Below, one piece after another: positions 20,545-22,659 of a DNA stretch of 22,659 nucleotides. This stretch comes from Magicicada cassinii (Eukaryota > Arthropoda > Insecta > Hemiptera > Cicadidae). Made by a program: the position numbers and the translations under genes. The notes under the pieces were generated by a model. That model was not told the DNA's origin, made no database searches, and saw nothing but the letters and a program-made list of their open reading frames with translations. Within the stretch, counting starts at the first letter, position 1; each line of letters starts with the position of its first letter. The stretch is from NCBI GenBank assembly GCA_028571305.1, contig JAOXNS010066647.1:1-22659 (forward strand). The letters run 5' to 3'.

Positions 20545-21857
20545 AAGGGAAGAAAGAACGGGTAAGAAACGTGTACAATGAATTTTGTATGTAGAGGCTG
20601 CGGTGAAGAAGGTAACCGCAGATAAAACACAAAACGTATTGCTGATTAAATGAGTTCTGTACGTAAGATAAGTTAGAGAAGCGCGCATTTTTATCCAGCA
20701 CAAGTGTTAAACATTTCAAATGACAAGGAGGGCAGATTACAATCAATACGAAATAGGGGTAGCACAGCAAAATGCAAACGAGAAACGCAACGAATACATT
20801 TATTCTGACCGCGACCTGTAGGCCTACGTGATAATACAATATGAGAATGTACGCACGGGAGCACTCGTGTATGTAGTAAACTTACAACCAGTGAGAGGTG
20901 CGCTTACACCAGTGTAGCTAATTTTCCCGTCCGTTTGTTCCCAGGCGTATTACACTGTACGCAAACTCCTGCAGTAGTAGAGTAGTAGCAGCAAATCTGA
21001 CACACAAAGTTTGCTAGTTCCTCTGCGTTATAAAGTTGAGAGCTATGCATGAGAATTTGCATGTTTCTCTGTCTATGTTCATTAGAATTTCTAATGCAGA
21101 TGTGCGCTTGCTTGCGTGGGTGTGTCGTACGGAATTATTATAATACAATCTACCAAAATAAAATAAAAATTTTTGACTGACACAACGGATAATTTCGTGG
21201 TAGGATACGGTAAAAAACGTTGAAGCATCTAAGGCAATACATCAGGGCTGTTTGTGTGAAAAACGTATGAAAGCCTCATCAGAAGGAGATTTCAATGTCA
21301 GGGGCACTTAATTACTTAGTGTACGTACGAGTATGGTATTAGAAATAAGGGGTTGAGAGGTTAAAGTTAGTATTTCCTCAATTGCTAGCGAAAAGACCAA
21401 GAAGCAGGTAGGTTTATGTAGTACATTGAAAGGATACTTTGGTTTTAAGCGGACAGGTAGGAACCTGACAGCCTTCTTGGGCGGTAAGCTGCGCCGACTC
21501 AGTGAATTAATTAACCCCAGTTAAGAGCATAGATAAGAGAGCATATTACATTAAGAGTTGTCTAGAGAGCATAGAGGTGACAAAACGCGGTATAGTTCGC
21601 TGTTTCACTTACACACAACCCCCCTCTCTGTGTGCCACATACTGTCGCTTCACAATGACAGTAGCATGCTTCCAATGTTCTCGTTACATTTTTCTAGCCG
21701 ACGTTCACACTATGAAACACTGTACAAGACTGTTGTGAACATATGCGAAATGAATGGAAAAAAGTTTTGTTAGCCTCGTAAGAAGGCGTTTGTCCACTGC
21801 GCATCTATAAGCGACTGTTCAAAATTTGTCGTCCGGTCTATATCAGTCTGATGATTT
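20545..21857. other. Anonymous non-coding DNA
   Basis: No gene is supported. Overlapping minus-strand open frames (20458-20703 and 20534-20839) have no recognisable motif. 20880-21130 has slightly higher GC content. Confidence 0.55.
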
Positions 21858-21895
21858 TATATAAAAGCTTGCTGTTTAGTTTTTCTTTTACAGTG
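21858..21895 (+). promoter_or_regulatory. Weak candidate core promoter
   Basis: TATATAAAAG at 21858-21867 is followed by ACAGTG (CAGT at 21891-21894), an arthropod CAGT-type initiator about 32 bp after TATA. No coding region follows, and the next sequence is a LINE fragment on the other strand, so this may be chance in AT-rich DNA. Confidence 0.2.
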
Positions 21896-22059
21896 CATAC
21901 ACGATATTTTGCTAACATTGGTTTCAGAAATGAGATAAATATTTATTTATAAATGATTTATACTTTCGTTACATCTTATGGCTGCTTTATCTTAAATATT
22001 ATGCTGGACTGTGTCGCTCTGGAATGTCTGTATACTTAACGCAGTCACCTTTCTCAGGA

Positions 22060-22225
22060 GTCGCTTAAGTAAAATTATTCTGCGTTCATTCACTATACCG
22101 AGTAAGTAGCGAACGTAGCAACTTCAGCTGTTCACGTGAATTTGGTCAAAGGCTTTTTCGGCGTCATGTTGGCAAGCCTTTTTCAGTACGGGCTATGTCC
22201 ACGTTCTTTACCTTGCGTTGGTTCT
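22060..22225 (-). mobile_element. LINE reverse transcriptase fragment with DAEKAFD box
   Basis: On the minus strand, 22133-22165 encodes DAEKAFDQIHV, matching reverse transcriptase motif A ('DAEKAFDKI') as found in L1-like non-LTR elements, including the first catalytic aspartate. Flanking sequence gives no long open frame, with stops close by, so the borders are approximate. It is a dead fragment of a lineage that may differ from the RTE/Jockey-like pieces near 4-5.5 kb. Confidence 0.5.
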
Positions 22226-22469
22226 GCTGTTTACATGGTGTTCATTTTGTTAATCGGTCGCGTAGTGACGCTGAGATAACTCCTGTCCACCTACGTTCAC
22301 TGACTTACTGTTGTAAATAGACTGTCATTTTAATTATATTGATGTGGGATACATTTAATTAGATTGAAGGATCGACATTACATCCCACATTTTGCTATTA
22401 GCATCACGTATACCGGAATGTGACTATATATACTTTACAACTTCATTATTATACTGATATAGTAAATAT
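22226..22469. other. Short non-coding spacer with an inverted repeat
   Basis: ATGTGGGAT (22342-22350) and ATCCCACAT (22382-22390) form a perfect 9-bp stem with a 31-nt loop. Nothing else is visible between the LINE fragment and the hAT end. Confidence 0.55.
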
Positions 22470-22656
22470 TTTACAGTTAAAGAATGTAAGGTATGTTGAA
22501 TGTGTAATCTACCTCGATTTACTTAATTACAATTAAATACTGACATTTTTATTTTTATATTACTTGTCAAACATTGATCGCTATGTTGCGGCCCGCTGGT
22601 ATATTCCTGATTTTATTAAGTTTGGCCCTCAGATGCTTTTAATTTGAACACCACTG
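22470..22656 (+). mobile_element. 3' end of a second hAT copy, related to 15226-15982
   Basis: From about 22488 the sequence aligns with the right end of the first hAT: AGATATGTT / AGGTATGTT, ACAATTAAATA in both, TTACTTGTC in both, TTGATC, TGCGGCC, ATTCCTGA / GTTCCTGA, and an AATTTGAACACCACTG end against AAGTTGAAAAATCACTG. The terminus CACTG ends at 22656, leaving three bases of a possible duplication (CTC) before the window stops. Upstream it includes a trace of the transposase tail (VRYVEC, against LRYVNG). The left end was not found in the window. Orientation is the same as in the first copy. Confidence 0.75.
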
Positions 22657-22659
22657 CTC

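Noticed and set aside
22131-22140. TTCACGTGAA as an E-box regulatory site
   Set aside because: It lies within the decayed LINE coding sequence next to the DAEKAFD box, and a 10-bp palindrome is common by chance.
1-22659. LTR retroelements, endogenous viruses, Polintons, CRISPR arrays or toxin systems
   Set aside because: I looked for long terminal repeats, protease, integrase or capsid motifs and spaced repeats and saw none. The reverse transcriptase traces present are of non-LTR type.

Overview
The window looks like non-coding, repeat-rich DNA of a large eukaryotic genome, most likely an arthropod and probably an insect. The grounds are AT-rich sequence, long GT and GA/GT microsatellites, LINE (non-LTR retrotransposon) remains, a hAT-Buster DNA transposon with target-site duplications, a spliced gene end with canonical AATAAA signals, and candidate promoters with TATA boxes spaced from arthropod-type initiators. 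Placement below insect is a guess. There is no bacterial gene organisation, no rRNA or tRNA gene, and no CRISPR array.

The only host coding sequence I support well is a 3'-terminal exon on the + strand at 11994-12727. It encodes the last 243 residues of a protein with a threonine-rich, mucin-like linker and a charged C-terminal coiled coil. A 3' UTR follows, with a stem-loop and two poly(A) signals (13075 and 13257). I do not recognise the family. The upstream exon or exons are unresolved. A CpG-rich block at 10300-10800, with a TATA box at its edge and a short phase-compatible open frame beside it, is one speculative first exon; otherwise the 5' part lies outside the window.

Layout. 1-101 is a GT microsatellite. 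102-3160 is anonymous AT-rich DNA with a small direct and inverted repeat cluster near 1150-1310. 3160-5520 holds decayed LINE remains: a probable 3' tail, a + strand C-terminal piece, and a - strand piece with the FADD reverse transcriptase box, the last two facing each other tail to tail. 5526-8200 is anonymous. 8212-8449 is a MITE-like inverted-repeat element flanked by TA, and another faint LINE tail follows. 8830-10300 is anonymous apart from a perfect palindrome with 11-bp arms at 9885. 10300-11010 is CpG-rich. 11080-11325 is a probable tRNA-derived SINE, followed by intron and the terminal exon. 13290-15217 is anonymous. 15226-15982 is an internally deleted hAT-Buster element with perfect 8-bp duplications. 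16277-16900 holds a candidate core promoter and a small doubtful open frame. The rest is anonymous DNA with a compound microsatellite at 18308, a possible transposon end at 20460-20544, a LINE fragment with a DAEKAFD box near 22150 (- strand), and the 3' end of a second hAT copy at the right border.

I found no coherent multi-gene system. The most useful leads are the orphan terminal exon and its 3' UTR hairpin, the well-delimited hAT-Buster derivative, the TA-flanked MITE, and three unusually long perfect palindromes.
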